NCBI RefSeq assembly: GCF_005670685.2
Contig: NZ_CP062008.1
Coordinates: forward strand, 2,728,001-2,792,000
Reading direction: 5' to 3'
Source: Mycolicibacterium mucogenicum DSM 44124
GTDB lineage: Bacteria > Actinomycetota > Actinomycetes > Mycobacteriales > Mycobacteriaceae
DNA length: 64,000 nucleotides
Every line of letters begins with the position of its first letter. Within the stretch, counting starts at the first letter, position 1. The notes beneath the pieces are model-generated. The model saw nothing but the letters and a program-made list of their open reading frames with translations, was not told the DNA's origin and did not search any database. The position numbers were made by a program, and so were the translations under genes. Of this stretch, positions 30,221 to 42,106 are shown piece after piece.

Positions 30221-31896
30221 GGGGATTCAGCGTAAGCGTCGGGCCTGGCAGCGCCGCTACCAGGGGCGTCACCGTTGTCTGATTCCGGCAATCCGCGCCA
30301 GGGCAGGCGGTTGCGGGTCAGGGCGATGAGCAGCAGGACGATGACGGTGCTGGCCAGCGTCGCGTCGAGGATCTGGAAGAGCGCGAACCGGTCGCCGTTG
30401 GCCGTCGGGCCGAAGACGCCGACGACGAACGTCACCACGATGGTGGTGCCGCGGAAGCCCGGCCGGGTGGCCCAGCAGGCCAGCGGGATGATCGCCCAGA
30501 GCAGGTACCAGGGCTGCACGACGGGGAACAGCAGCACCGTCGCGCCCATGGCGACGCCGAGACCGCCGAGCGGATGGAGCCGTCCCCGCAGCACCGACAG
30601 CAGCAGCCAGCTCACCAGCACGCCGATGACGAAGACGCCGATCCCGCGGGTCAGTCCGAGGACCGCGGTGGTGTGGTCGCCCAGGCCCAGCAGGATGCCG
30701 ACCTGCCCGGTGCCGAGCGCGACCAGCGTCGGCGGCGACATCCAGGAGCGCACCACGTTCGCGGTGCCGAGGGTGAACAGCCAGCCGAAGCCCAGGCCGC
30801 TGGCCCAGCCGATGAGCGCCATGACCGCGAGCGCGACGGTGCCCAGCGGCACGCAGGCCTGGAAGAAGGCCTTGACCGTCCCGCCCAGCCGGCGTGCGAG
30901 GGCCATCGCGACGAACCCCAGCGCGAGCAGGGACGGCAGCTTGATCTGCGACGACATGGCGATGAGCACCGTGCCGGTGAGCAGCATCGCCAGTGGCCAC
31001 CACGCCGACCAGTCCTCGCGGTGCCGCGGCCAGTGCAGTGGCCGGGGGATGAGGGGACGGCCGGAATCGATGCCGCGCATGGCGAATTCGGTGCCGGCGA
31101 GCATCAGGCCGAGCATCGGGGCCTCGTTGTGGATGCCGGCGATGAGGTGCATGAAGAGCAGGGGATTACAGGGCCCGAGCCACAGGGCGCTGACCTCGGC
31201 GACACCGCAGCGGCGGGCCAGACGTGGCGTTGCCCACACCGTGGCGGCGACACCCAGCAGCACGACCAGCCGGTGGGAGAGCACGCCGGCGACGATGTTG
31301 TCGCCGGTGAGCTCCGATATGCCGCGCCCGATCCACAGGAACAGCGGTCCGTAGGGCGCCGGTGTTTCGCGCCAGAGGCTCGGCACCGTCAGGGTGAAGA
31401 CGTGGCCGAGCCCGAGGCCGGTCGCCGGGCCGACGCGGTACGGGTCCAGTCCGATGCTCGCGATCTGGCTCTGCGCCAGATAGGAGTAGACGTCCTTGCT
31501 GTACATCGGCGGCGCGATCAGCAGCGGCAACGCCCACAGCAGCAGCGTCTGGTCCAGCTGGCTGCGCGACATCCGGCGTTTGCCCAGCGTGTAGCGGCCC
31601 AGCATCAGCCAGGCCAGCGCCATCATGACGGCGCCGGTGGTGGTCATGGTCAGTGAGACGGTCTGGATGCGCGACGGCAGGTTCAGCAGGCGCACCCCGA
31701 ACGTCGGGTCTTGCACGACGGGCCGGGCGCCGGCACCGAGTGCGCCGATGGCCATGAGTACCGTTCCGGTGGCGCCGAATCGCCGGGTCCGGCGCAGCGA
31801 GGCGACCTCGGACGCGTTGAGCGGGGAGCCGACGGACGGCTCGTCGGCGTGCCAATGCGCGACGGCCGTGCTCAGGTGCTGAAGGCGGTCGGGCAT
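30217..31896 (-). CDS. mptB: Alpha-1,6-mannopyranosyltransferase MptB
   Basis: GT-C membrane mannosyltransferase that uses polyprenyl-phosphate mannose to extend the lipomannan core. The 559-residue protein has about 12-13 membrane segments and the acidic first-loop motif in YSKDVYSYLAQSQI near 130-143, expected to be catalytic. It also has GLDPYRVGP and PAPYGPLFLW. The position matches Rv1459c, next to sufR. The start has a leaderless -10 box. Confidence 0.92.
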   Translation of the reverse strand: MPDRLQHLSTAVAHWHADEPSVGSPLNASEVASLRRTRRFGATGTVLMAIGALGAGARPVVQDPTFGVRLLNLPSRIQTVSLTMTTTGAVMMALAWLMLGRYTLGKRRMSRSQLDQTLLLWALPLLIAPPMYSKDVYSYLAQSQIASIGLDPYRVGPATGLGLGHVFTLTVPSLWRETPAPYGPLFLWIGRGISELTGDNIVAGVLSHRLVVLLGVAATVWATPRLARRCGVAEVSALWLGPCNPLLFMHLIAGIHNEAPMLGLMLAGTEFAMRGIDSGRPLIPRPLHWPRHREDWSAWWPLAMLLTGTVLIAMSSQIKLPSLLALGFVAMALARRLGGTVKAFFQACVPLGTVALAVMALIGWASGLGFGWLFTLGTANVVRSWMSPPTLVALGTGQVGILLGLGDHTTAVLGLTRGIGVFVIGVLVSWLLLSVLRGRLHPLGGLGVAMGATVLLFPVVQPWYLLWAIIPLACWATRPGFRGTTIVVTFVVGVFGPTANGDRFALFQILDATLASTVIVLLLIALTRNRLPWRGLPESDNGDAPGSGAARPDAYAESP

Positions 31897-31902
31897 CAGA
31901 GC

Positions 31903-31908
31903 AGATTA
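31903..31908 (-). promoter_or_regulatory. -10 box TAATCT, leaderless mptB
   Basis: On the minus strand TAATCT ends 6 nt before ATG 31896. It sits in the 97-nt divergent region shared with sufR. Confidence 0.55.
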
Positions 31909-31980
31909 GCCGTAGGCCTGTTCGGCCCCCGCCAACTCGGTGATAAGGGTTACCTTCCTAGATTCGGGTTCTGAATTCCG

Positions 31981-31997
31981 TCACAATGGTGTTGTGA
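31981..31997 (+). promoter_or_regulatory. Probable SufR operator overlapping the sufR start codon
   Basis: A perfect inverted repeat TCACAA-N5-TTGTGA. It includes a possible -10 (CACAAT, 31982-31987) and the GTG start at 31994. It is similar in size and layout to the reported M. tuberculosis SufR site (ACACT-N5-TGTGA). Autorepression of the suf operon by [4Fe-4S]-SufR binding here is the natural reading. Confidence 0.65.
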
Positions 31998-32743
31998 AAT
32001 TACCGTCCGGAGCTCCCGAAGCTGTCGGCACCGCGACCGCGGTGGCGTCGGCGACGGCTGTTTCCGATGGTCACACCCGTTCGGCCATCGTGCAGTTGCT
32101 GCTGGAAGGCGCGGTCACCGCGACCCAGATCGGCGAGCAGCTCGGCATCTCCGCCGCCGGTGTGCGGCGTCATCTCGACGCGCTCATCGAGGCCGGCGAC
32201 GCCGAATCCAGCGCCGCCGCCGCGTGGCAGCACAACGGCCGCGGCCGCCCCGCCAAGCGCTATCGACTGACGGCCGCCGGGCGCGCCAAGCTCGGCCACA
32301 CCTACGACGACCTCGCGGCGGCCGCCATGCGCCAGCTGCGCGAGATCGGCGGTGACGACGCCATCCGCACGTTCGCGCGTCGCCGGATCGACTCGATCCT
32401 GTCGGGCGTCACCGCCACCGACGACGTCACCGCCACCGCGGACCAGGTGGCCGCGGCACTGACCCAGGCCGGCTACGCCACCACGACGACCCCGGTGACG
32501 GGCCCGATCGGCGGGGTGCAGATCTGCCAGCACCACTGCCCGGTATCGCACGTCGCCGAGGAGTTCCCCGAGCTGTGCGACGCCGAGCGCGAAGCGTTCG
32601 CCGAGGTCCTGGGTACGCACGTGCAGCGCCTGGCCACCATCGTCAACGGCGATTGTGCGTGTACGACGCACGTCCCCGTCATCCCCGAGCACGCAGTCCA
32701 CTCGATCCACCCCGCGACCCAAGAAGAAGGAGTGTCGCAATGA
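31994..32743 (+). CDS. sufR: Iron-sulfur-responsive repressor SufR
   Basis: ArsR/DeoR-like winged-helix repressor (HTH near 33-85) that senses a [4Fe-4S] cluster and controls the suf operon. Candidate ligands are Cys178, Cys182 and Cys195 (ICQHHCP then ELCDAE), with Cys221 and Cys223 (GDCACTTH) nearby. GTG 31994 gives 249 residues; an ATG further up at 31940 is not family-like. Its TGA overlaps the sufB ATG. Confidence 0.92.
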   Translation: MKLPSGAPEAVGTATAVASATAVSDGHTRSAIVQLLLEGAVTATQIGEQLGISAAGVRRHLDALIEAGDAESSAAAAWQHNGRGRPAKRYRLTAAGRAKLGHTYDDLAAAAMRQLREIGGDDAIRTFARRRIDSILSGVTATDDVTATADQVAAALTQAGYATTTTPVTGPIGGVQICQHHCPVSHVAEEFPELCDAEREAFAEVLGTHVQRLATIVNGDCACTTHVPVIPEHAVHSIHPATQEEGVSQ

Positions 32744-34167
32744 CGACCACCCCGGAACAGTTGACCCAGGAGGAGACCATTGCCTCCCTGGGCACGTACG
32801 GCTACGGCTGGGCAGACAGTGATGCTGCCGGCGCCGCCGCGACCCGTGGGTTGAACGAGGCTGTCGTCCGCGACATCTCGTCGAAGAAGAACGAGCCGGA
32901 GTGGATGCTCGACTTCCGGCTCAAGGCGCTGCGCATCTTCGACAAGAAGCCGATGCCGCGTTGGGGCAGTGACCTCGAGGGCATCGACTTCGACAACATC
33001 AAGTACTTCGTGCGGTCCACCGAGAAGCAGGCCACGTCCTGGGAGGAACTGCCCGAGGACATCAAGAACACCTACGACCGCCTGGGCATCCCGGAGGCCG
33101 AGAAGCAGCGCCTGGTCGCCGGTGTCGCCGCGCAGTACGAGTCCGAGGTCGTGTACCACCAGATCCGTGAGGACCTCGAGGCGCAGGGCGTCATCTTCCT
33201 GGACACCGACTCGGGCCTGCGCGAGCACCCGGAGCTGTTCAAGCAGTACTTCGGCACCGTGATCCCGTCCGGTGACAACAAGTTCTCGGCGCTGAACTCC
33301 GCCGTGTGGTCGGGTGGCTCGTTCATCTACGTGCCGAAGGGCGTGCACGTCGACATCCCGCTGCAGGCGTACTTCCGGATCAACACCGAGAACATGGGCC
33401 AGTTCGAGCGGACGCTGATCATCGCCGACGAGGGCTCCTACGTGCACTACGTGGAGGGTTGTACCGCGCCGATCTACAAGTCGGACTCGCTGCACTCGGC
33501 CGTCGTCGAGATCGTGGTGAAACCCGGTGCGCGCGTTCGGTACACGACCATCCAGAACTGGTCGAACAACGTCTACAACCTGGTAACCAAGCGGGCCCGC
33601 GCCGAGGCCGGCGCGACCATGGAGTGGATCGACGGCAACATCGGTTCCAAGGTCACCATGAAGTACCCGGCGGTCTGGATGACCGGCGAGCACGCCAAGG
33701 GCGAGGTGCTCTCGGTGGCGTTCGCCGGCGAAGGCCAGCACCAGGACACCGGCGCCAAGATGGTGCACCTGGCGCCGAACACGTCGAGCAACATCGTGTC
33801 CAAGTCGGTGGCCCGTGGTGGCGGCCGCTCGTCGTACCGCGGCCTGATCCAGGTCAACAAGGGCGCGCACGGCTCCAAGTCGAGCGTGAAATGCGATGCG
33901 CTGCTTGTCGACAACATCAGCCGCTCGGACACGTACCCGTACGTCGACATCCGTGAGGACGACGTCACGATGGGTCACGAGGCCACGGTCTCGAAGGTCA
34001 GCGAGGATCAGATGTTCTATCTGATGAGCCGCGGCCTGACCGAGGACGAGGCCATGGCGATGGTGGTGCGCGGCTTCGTCGAGCCCATCGCCAAGGAACT
34101 GCCAATGGAATACGCGCTCGAGCTCAACCGGCTGATCGAGCTGCAGATGGAAGGTGCTGTCGGCTAG
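32740..34167 (+). CDS. sufB: Fe-S assembly scaffold subunit SufB (no intein)
   Basis: Scaffold component of the SufBC2D complex. ATG 32740 gives 475 residues running uninterrupted through the beta-helix core ([35 protein letters not shown]) to the conserved [18 protein letters not shown]-terminus. The M. tuberculosis copy carries a protein-splicing intein; none is present here. It overlaps sufR by 4 nt and sufD by 1 nt. Confidence 0.97.
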   Translation: MTTTPEQLTQEETIASLGTYGYGWADSDAAGAAATRGLNEAVVRDISSKKNEPEWMLDFRLKALRIFDKKPMPRWGSDLEGIDFDNIKYFVRSTEKQATSWEELPEDIKNTYDRLGIPEAEKQRLVAGVAAQYESEVVYHQIREDLEAQGVIFLDTDSGLREHPELFKQYFGTVIPSGDNKFSALNSAVWSGGSFIYVPKGVHVDIPLQAYFRINTENMGQFERTLIIADEGSYVHYVEGCTAPIYKSDSLHSAVVEIVVKPGARVRYTTIQNWSNNVYNLVTKRARAEAGATMEWIDGNIGSKVTMKYPAVWMTGEHAKGEVLSVAFAGEGQHQDTGAKMVHLAPNTSSNIVSKSVARGGGRSSYRGLIQVNKGAHGSKSSVKCDALLVDNISRSDTYPYVDIREDDVTMGHEATVSKVSEDQMFYLMSRGLTEDEAMAMVVRGFVEPIAKELPMEYALELNRLIELQMEGAVG

Positions 34168-35344
34168 TGAGTTCGAATCTGACTGAGGCGACGGAAGGCA
34201 TCGTCGCCAACAAGGGTGAGCTGTTCACGTCCTACGACGTCAACGCTTTCGAGGTGCCGGGCGGCCGTGACGAGCTGTGGCGGTTCACGCCGCTGAAGCG
34301 TCTGCACGGTCTGCACGACGGCTCCGCGGTCGCCACCGGCGCCGCGCGCGTCGAGGTGTCGGAGCGCGACGGCGTCACCGTCGAGACTGTCGGCCGCGAC
34401 GACGAGCGCCTGGGCCAGGGCGGCGTGCCCGCGGACCGCGTTGCCGCGCAGGCGTATTCGTCGTTCACCGAAGCGACCATCGTGTCGGTCGGTCGCGACG
34501 TCCAGGTCGCCGAGCCCATCGAGATCACCATCGCCGGACCGGGTGAGGGCAAGACCGCGTACGGCCACCTGCAGCTGCGGGTCGCCGAACTCGGCGAGGC
34601 CGTCGTGGTCGTCGACCAGACCGGCAGCGGAACCTACGCCGACAACATCGAATTCGTCGTCGGTGACGCGGCCCGCCTGACCGTCGTGTCGATCGCCGAC
34701 TGGGCCGACGACGCGGTGAACGTCAGCACCCACCACGCGACGCTGGGCAAGGACGCCGTGCTGCGGCACGTCGCCGTCACCCTCGGCGGCGATGTCGTGC
34801 GGCTGACTTCGCGCACCCGCTACCTGGGCCCCGGCGGCGACGCCGAGATGCTCGGCCTGTACTTCGCCGACGACGGCCAGCACTTCGAGTCGCGCCTGCT
34901 GGTCGACCACGCGGTGCCCAACTGCCGCTCCAACGTGCTGTACAAGGGTGCGCTGCAAGGGGATCCGGACTCGAAGAAGCCCGATGCCCACACCGTGTGG
35001 ATCGGCGACGTGCTGATCCGCGCCGCGGCCACCGGCACCGACACCTTCGAGGTGAACCGCAACCTGGTGCTCACCGACGGCGCCCGCGCCGACTCGGTGC
35101 CCAACCTCGAGATCGAGACCGGCGAGATCGTCGGCGCCGGACACGCCAGTGCCACCGGACGTTTCGACGACGAGCAGCTGTTCTACCTGCAGGCCCGCGG
35201 CATCCCCGAGGACCAGGCCCGCCGCCTGGTGGTCCGTGGCTTCTTCGGCGAGATCATCCAGAAGATCGCCGTGCCGGAAGTCCGCGACCGCCTCACCGCC
35301 GCCATCGAACACGAACTTGAACTGACTGAAGGACGCAACAACTC

Positions 35345-35348
<4 letters not shown>
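34167..35348 (+). CDS. sufD: Fe-S assembly protein SufD
   Basis: Partner of SufB in the SufBC2D scaffold complex. The 393-residue beta-helix protein has TRYLGPGGDAEMLGLYFADDG-like rungs and the family C-terminus (DEQLFYLQARGIPEDQARRLVVRGFF). GTG 34167 shares its first base with the sufB TAG; the stop overlaps the sufC ATG. Confidence 0.96.
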
Positions 35349-37884
<2,536 letters not shown>

Positions 37885-37888
<4 letters not shown>

Positions 37889-38262
37889 CCGAAGGCACAC
37901 CCGAAGCCACCACCGCGGCGGCCAATGTGGTGGACGACCCCGAACTGCTCGATGCCGTCGAGGAGGCCATGCGCGACGTCGTTGATCCCGAGCTCGGCAT
38001 CAACGTCGTCGATCTCGGTCTCGTCTACGGGATGACCCTCGAAGAGGGCGACGAAGGCACCGTCGTGAAGCTGGACATGACGCTGACGTCGGCGGCCTGT
38101 CCGTTGACCGACGTGATCGAGGACCAGTCCCGGACCGCCCTGGTGGGCGCGGGCCTCGTCAGCGACCTCAAGCTGAACTGGGTGTGGAACCCGCCGTGGG
38201 GTCCGGACAAGATCACCGACGACGGTCGCGAACAGCTTCGGGCGCTGGGCTTCACGGTCTAG
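37885..38262 (+). CDS. sufT: Fe-S maturation protein SufT (DUF59/MIP18)
   Basis: Late-acting Fe-S maturation factor of the MIP18 family. The 125-residue protein has the DPELGINVVDLGLVYG block at 34-49 and the conserved Cys72 in TSAACPLTDVI. ATG 37885 overlaps the sufU stop (ATGA) and closes the suf operon. Confidence 0.94.
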
Positions 38263-38274
38263 TTTTCTCCCGAT

Positions 38275-38802
38275 GTGCTGACCGTCCCGGCGTTCGTGTG
38301 GCGAGGTGGATTCTTCTCTCGTGCCGCGATCGTCGGCGGTTCGGTCGGCCTGAGTCTGGGGACCTTGGCCTGGATCGACTCCGGTCTACTGCTCACCGGT
38401 GTCATCGTGTTGGTGGTCGTCGGACTCACGTACGGCGTCTGGATGGCACGGCGGATGGCGCGCCTGTGGCCGACGGCGGCGCAGCTCAGCGGTATGGATC
38501 GAGTGCGGGTGGCCTGCGCGACGCGCCGGGGTGAACGGCTGCCCGAGAAGCGACTTGTCCACGCCGCCAACGACTATCGAGTGGCGATGCACGCCGCAGC
38601 TGACGCCACACACGGGTTCCGCTGGCTCGTGGCGTTCTTGCTTGCGGTCGCGGCGGGAACCGCGGTGTGGGACGCCTGGTATGGATCGGCCGGCAACGCG
38701 GTGGTGTCCGCGATCTATCTCGGCATGCTGTTGATCGAGGTGTTCTGGTGGCCGCGGCGACGACGTCAGCTACTCGAAAACGCCGATCGAGCCTGTGGAT
38801 AA
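38275..38802 (+). CDS. Hypothetical membrane protein
   Basis: A 175-residue protein starting at GTG 38275, 12 nt after sufT. Hydrophobic segments lie at about 17-36, 37-56, 115-133 and 140-157, with a basic cytosolic-looking loop between the pairs (RRMARLWPTAAQL, RRGERLPEKRL) and a basic end WWPRRRRQLL. No family is recognised. The closeness suggests read-through from the suf operon. Confidence 0.6.
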   Translation: MLTVPAFVWRGGFFSRAAIVGGSVGLSLGTLAWIDSGLLLTGVIVLVVVGLTYGVWMARRMARLWPTAAQLSGMDRVRVACATRRGERLPEKRLVHAANDYRVAMHAAADATHGFRWLVAFLLAVAAGTAVWDAWYGSAGNAVVSAIYLGMLLIEVFWWPRRRRQLLENADRACG

Positions 38803-38903
38803 CTCCCGATTCTGACGCCATTTCGCCGCGTTCTTGTCGGAGCCTTTCTCTAGCTTCCAGCGCAACAGGACCACACCGGTCCGCTGCGACAGGAGGCATC
38901 ACC

Positions 38904-39587
38904 ATGAACGCTGGCATCGAACGACTGCGGGCCGCGTGCGAACGCGATCTCGGCGACCCCGCCGGCTGGCCGACGCCCGTCGGCTATCCGGATTCGTTGG
39001 CACTCTGCATCATTGACGCGATCTATGCACCCGGCGCCCGGCACCTCACCGTCGACTCGATCGTCGAGCGGTACCGCAGCTACCGAGCCGGGCAGGGCGG
39101 TGACGCCGACACCGACGGCGCACCCGAACTGCTCGCCAATGTCGAAGCGCTCGGGGGTCCCGAGCAGTGGGCCGCCCAGATCGGCAACCGCCGGCCGACG
39201 TCCACGAGGAAGGACGCACCGCTGCGATCGGTGGCGCTGACCGAGACGGCGCAGGCCTTCGTCGCACTGGGGATACGCACCACCGAGGACCTGCGGGTGA
39301 TCGCCGGGGACCCCGAGTTGGCGAGGGAGGCCAAGCGGGCGTGGTGCGCGGTGCCCGGGCAACGGTCGGGCTTCACCTGGCGCTTCCTGCTGATGCTGGC
39401 CGAACTGCCTGGTACTGATCCGACGGTCGCGGGATACGTCGCGCGTGAGGTCGGTGACGACGCCGCCGACACGGCGGGGCTCCTGGCCGCTGTCGCGGCG
39501 GCGGCAGGCTGGCACGCCGATGCGTTGCACCAGGCGATCTGGCGGTTCGAAGCACGCCGCGCGCAGGAGCTCCCGTCGTCGGCGTGA
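38904..39587 (+). CDS. Hypothetical protein with HhH-like C-terminal half
   Basis: A 227-residue cytosolic protein: MNAGIERLRAACERDLGDP, then YPDSLALCIIDAIYAPG and an Arg-rich IVERYRSYR segment. The later part (TTEDLRVIAGDPELAREAKRAW, then GTDPTVAGYVAREVG) is helical and reminiscent of helix-hairpin-helix proteins. AGGAGG precedes ATG 38904; the long upstream extension is rejected. The function is unknown; DNA binding is only a guess. Confidence 0.65.
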   Translation: MNAGIERLRAACERDLGDPAGWPTPVGYPDSLALCIIDAIYAPGARHLTVDSIVERYRSYRAGQGGDADTDGAPELLANVEALGGPEQWAAQIGNRRPTSTRKDAPLRSVALTETAQAFVALGIRTTEDLRVIAGDPELAREAKRAWCAVPGQRSGFTWRFLLMLAELPGTDPTVAGYVAREVGDDAADTAGLLAAVAAAAGWHADALHQAIWRFEARRAQELPSSA

Positions 39588-39656
39588 GGGCCGAAGAATG
39601 ACCGCCGGCCGGGCGCCGGCGGAATCGGTTGAGCCGGCACGGTGTTGCATAGGCTC

Positions 39657-40757
39657 ATGACCGTCGATGCATCTGCACTCTTCGCCCCACTGGCCCTGCG
39701 GAACCTGACCGTGCCCAACCGGTTCGCGATGGCTCCCATGACCAGGCAGGCGTCGCCCGGAGGTGTCCCGGGGCCCGACGTGGCGGAGTACTACGCGCGT
39801 CGGGCCGCCGGCGGTGTCGGCCTGATCATCACCGAAGGCGTGCGGGTGGGTGACCCGTCGGCAGCCGGCTCGCCGGACATCCCGACGCTCGTGGGCGCCG
39901 AGGCGCTCGACGGCTGGCGCAACGTCACCAGCGCGGTGCACCGCCACGGCGCGACCATCGCCGCCCAGGTGTGGCACCAGGGCGCCGAGCGCGGCGACCG
40001 CGACGGGGTGGCGCCGGTCAGTCCGTCGGGCGTGAACGGCCACGGTGAGCAGATCGGCCGGGCGCTGGACGCCGACGAGCTCCCCGCCGTCGCGCAGTGG
40101 TACGCCGAGGCCGCCCGCAACGCCAAGGAGGTCGGCTTCGACGCCGTCGAACTGCACGGCGCCCATGGCTACCTGCTCGACCAATTCCTGTGGACCAGAA
40201 CGAATCTGCGCACCGACGAGTACGGCGGCTCGGTCCAGAACCGCACCCGGTTCCCCGCCGAGGTGGTGGCGGCGGTGCGTGCCGCGGTCGGCCCGGACTA
40301 CCCGATCATCTACCGCTTCTCGCAGTGGAAGGGCACCGACTACAACGCGACGCTGGTCGACGACCCGATGCAGCTGCAGGAACTGCTGGCGCCATTGGTG
40401 GATGCCGGTGTCGACGCGCTGCATCCCTCGACGCGTCGGCACTATATGCCGGCGTTCCCCGACGCCGACCCCGCCCTGACCTTGGCCGGCTGGACCAAGA
40501 AGGTCACCGGGACGCCCGTCATCACGGTCGGTTCGGTCGGCCTGCAGACCGCATTCCGCTCCGAGAAGCCCGGCCAGGTCATCGAACCGGGACCGGTGGA
40601 TCAGCTGGTGGAGCAGTTCGACGCGGGCGAGTTCGACATGGTCGCGATCGGCCGGGCGCTGCTCGCCGACCCCGGATGGGTCAACCGCCTGCGCAGCGGC
40701 ACCCTGGACGGGTTCAATGGCTACGACGCGGCCACTGCGCTGGCGCGATTGAGCTGA
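39657..40757 (+). CDS. NADH:flavin oxidoreductase, Old Yellow Enzyme family
   Basis: FMN-dependent ene-reductase-type TIM barrel of 366 residues. Visible are NRFAMAPMTRQ near 22-32, QVWHQGAE near 98-105, the substrate-binding His pair in DAVELHGAHGYLLDQFLW near 163-180, and the FMN phosphate site in VGSVGL and IGRALLADP. The physiological substrate is unknown. The 3' end carries a short tandem duplication. Confidence 0.9.
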   Translation: MTVDASALFAPLALRNLTVPNRFAMAPMTRQASPGGVPGPDVAEYYARRAAGGVGLIITEGVRVGDPSAAGSPDIPTLVGAEALDGWRNVTSAVHRHGATIAAQVWHQGAERGDRDGVAPVSPSGVNGHGEQIGRALDADELPAVAQWYAEAARNAKEVGFDAVELHGAHGYLLDQFLWTRTNLRTDEYGGSVQNRTRFPAEVVAAVRAAVGPDYPIIYRFSQWKGTDYNATLVDDPMQLQELLAPLVDAGVDALHPSTRRHYMPAFPDADPALTLAGWTKKVTGTPVITVGSVGLQTAFRSEKPGQVIEPGPVDQLVEQFDAGEFDMVAIGRALLADPGWVNRLRSGTLDGFNGYDAATALARLS

Positions 40758-40780
40758 CCAGACCAGGATTGAGCCGACCA
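40747..40780. repeat. Imperfect 20-nt tandem duplication at the OYE gene end
   Basis: GATTGAGCTGACCA (40747) recurs as GATTGAGCCGACCA (40767) with a 20-nt period, spanning the TGA stop. This looks like a recent small duplication in the spacer before trxA. Confidence 0.6.
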
Positions 40781-40822
40781 CATACTGGGAACAAGCAGGT
40801 ACACCGCAATGTTGGGAGAAGC

Positions 40823-41188
40823 GTGAGCACCAAAGACATCACCGCCGCCGAATTCAACGGCATCATCAGCGACAACGACATCGTGCTGGTGGACTTCTGG
40901 GCGTCATGGTGCGGGCCGTGCCGGGCGTTCGCTCCGACGTTCACCGCATCGTCCGAGAAGCACCCCGACGTCTTCCACGCCAAGGTCGACACCGAGGCCG
41001 AGCAGGCGCTGGCCTCCGCCGCCGAGATCCAGGCCATCCCGACCCTGATGGCCTTCAAGAAGGGCCAGCTGGTCTTCCGGCACTCGGGCATGCTCGCGGC
41101 CAACCAGCTCGACGAGGTCATCAGCCAGATCAAGGATTTCGACATCGACGCCGCGATGGCCGAAAAGGGCGACGCCACCGACGCCTGA
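40823..41188 (+). CDS. trxA: Thioredoxin
   Basis: A 121-residue thioredoxin fold with active site WCGPC (Cys30, Cys33) and the cis-Pro in AIPTLMAF. GTG 40823 has GGGAGAAGC upstream. It corresponds in position to Rv1470; the reductase gene usual in this neighbourhood in M. tuberculosis is not in this window. General disulfide reductant in the cytosol. Confidence 0.93.
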   Translation: MSTKDITAAEFNGIISDNDIVLVDFWASWCGPCRAFAPTFTASSEKHPDVFHAKVDTEAEQALASAAEIQAIPTLMAFKKGQLVFRHSGMLAANQLDEVISQIKDFDIDAAMAEKGDATDA

Positions 41189-41231
41189 GAGTGGCCGAGC
41201 ACTGCCGGCGGGTGTGACTTTGCGCACCCGC

Positions 41232-41237
41232 TAGCGT
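41232..41237 (+). promoter_or_regulatory. -10 box TAGCGT, leaderless echA gene
   Basis: TAGCGT lies 7 nt upstream of GTG 41245 and overlaps the alternative GTG 41236, which favours the downstream start. Confidence 0.45.
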
Positions 41238-41244
41238 GCAGGAC

Positions 41245-42066
41245 GTGAGCGAACAGAACCCACTGGTACTCGTCGACCGTCCGCGCCCCGGCGTCGCACT
41301 GGTCACCCTCAACCGCCCCGAGCGGATGAACTCCATGGCATTCGACGTCATGGTCCCGCTCAAGGCGGCCCTGGACGAGATCACCAACGACAACGACGTG
41401 CGCGCGGTCGTCCTCACCGGGGCCGGCCGCGGGTTCTCGTCCGGCGCCGACCACAAGTCGGCCGGCTCGGTGCCGCACGTCGCGGGACTGACCCGGCCGA
41501 CGTTCGCACTGCGCTCCATGGAAGTGCTCGACGATGTCATCCTCGCCCTGCGCAAGCTGCATCAACCCGTCATCGCGGCCGTGAACGGCGCGGCGATCGG
41601 CGGCGGCCTGTGCCTCGCGCTGGCGTGCGACATCCGCGTCGCCGCCGAGGGCGCCTACTTCCGGGCCGCGGGCATCAACAACGGCCTGACGGCCAGCGAA
41701 CTGGGCCTGTCCTATCTGCTGCCGCGGGCCATCGGGACGTCGCGGGCGTTCGAGGTGATGCTCACCGGCCGGGACATCGACTCGGCAGAGGCCGAGCGGA
41801 TCGGTCTGGTGTCGCGGACCGTCGCCGACGATCAGCTCCTGCAAACCTGCTTCGACATGGCCGAGCGCATCGGCTCGTTCTCCCGCCCGGGAATTGAATT
41901 GACCAAGCGGACTCTCTGGAGTGGACTGGACGCCGGTAGTCTGGAGAGCCATATGCAGGCCGAAGGCCTGGGTCAGCTCTTCATCCGACTGCTCACCGCC
42001 AACTTCGAAGAGGCGGTTGCCGCGCGCGCCGAAAAGCGACCCGCGGTCTTCACAGACGACAAGTAA
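41245..42066 (+). CDS. echA12: Enoyl-CoA hydratase/isomerase family protein
   Basis: Crotonase-fold protein of 273 residues from GTG 41245 (GTG 41236 would add 3). The oxyanion-hole motifs are GRGFSSGADHKS near 60 and NGAAIGGGLCLALACD near 110; substitutions can change the chemistry, so the hydratase activity is not certain. The position matches echA12 (Rv1472), between trx and the ABC-F gene. Confidence 0.88.
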   Translation: MSEQNPLVLVDRPRPGVALVTLNRPERMNSMAFDVMVPLKAALDEITNDNDVRAVVLTGAGRGFSSGADHKSAGSVPHVAGLTRPTFALRSMEVLDDVILALRKLHQPVIAAVNGAAIGGGLCLALACDIRVAAEGAYFRAAGINNGLTASELGLSYLLPRAIGTSRAFEVMLTGRDIDSAEAERIGLVSRTVADDQLLQTCFDMAERIGSFSRPGIELTKRTLWSGLDAGSLESHMQAEGLGQLFIRLLTANFEEAVAARAEKRPAVFTDDK

Positions 42067-42106
42067 GCCGGCCCGGACAGCCCGGCACCCCTAAGGAGGC
42101 AGCAGC

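Noticed and set aside
32740..34167. Intein inside SufB
   Set aside because: The protein is of normal length with no splicing-domain motifs.
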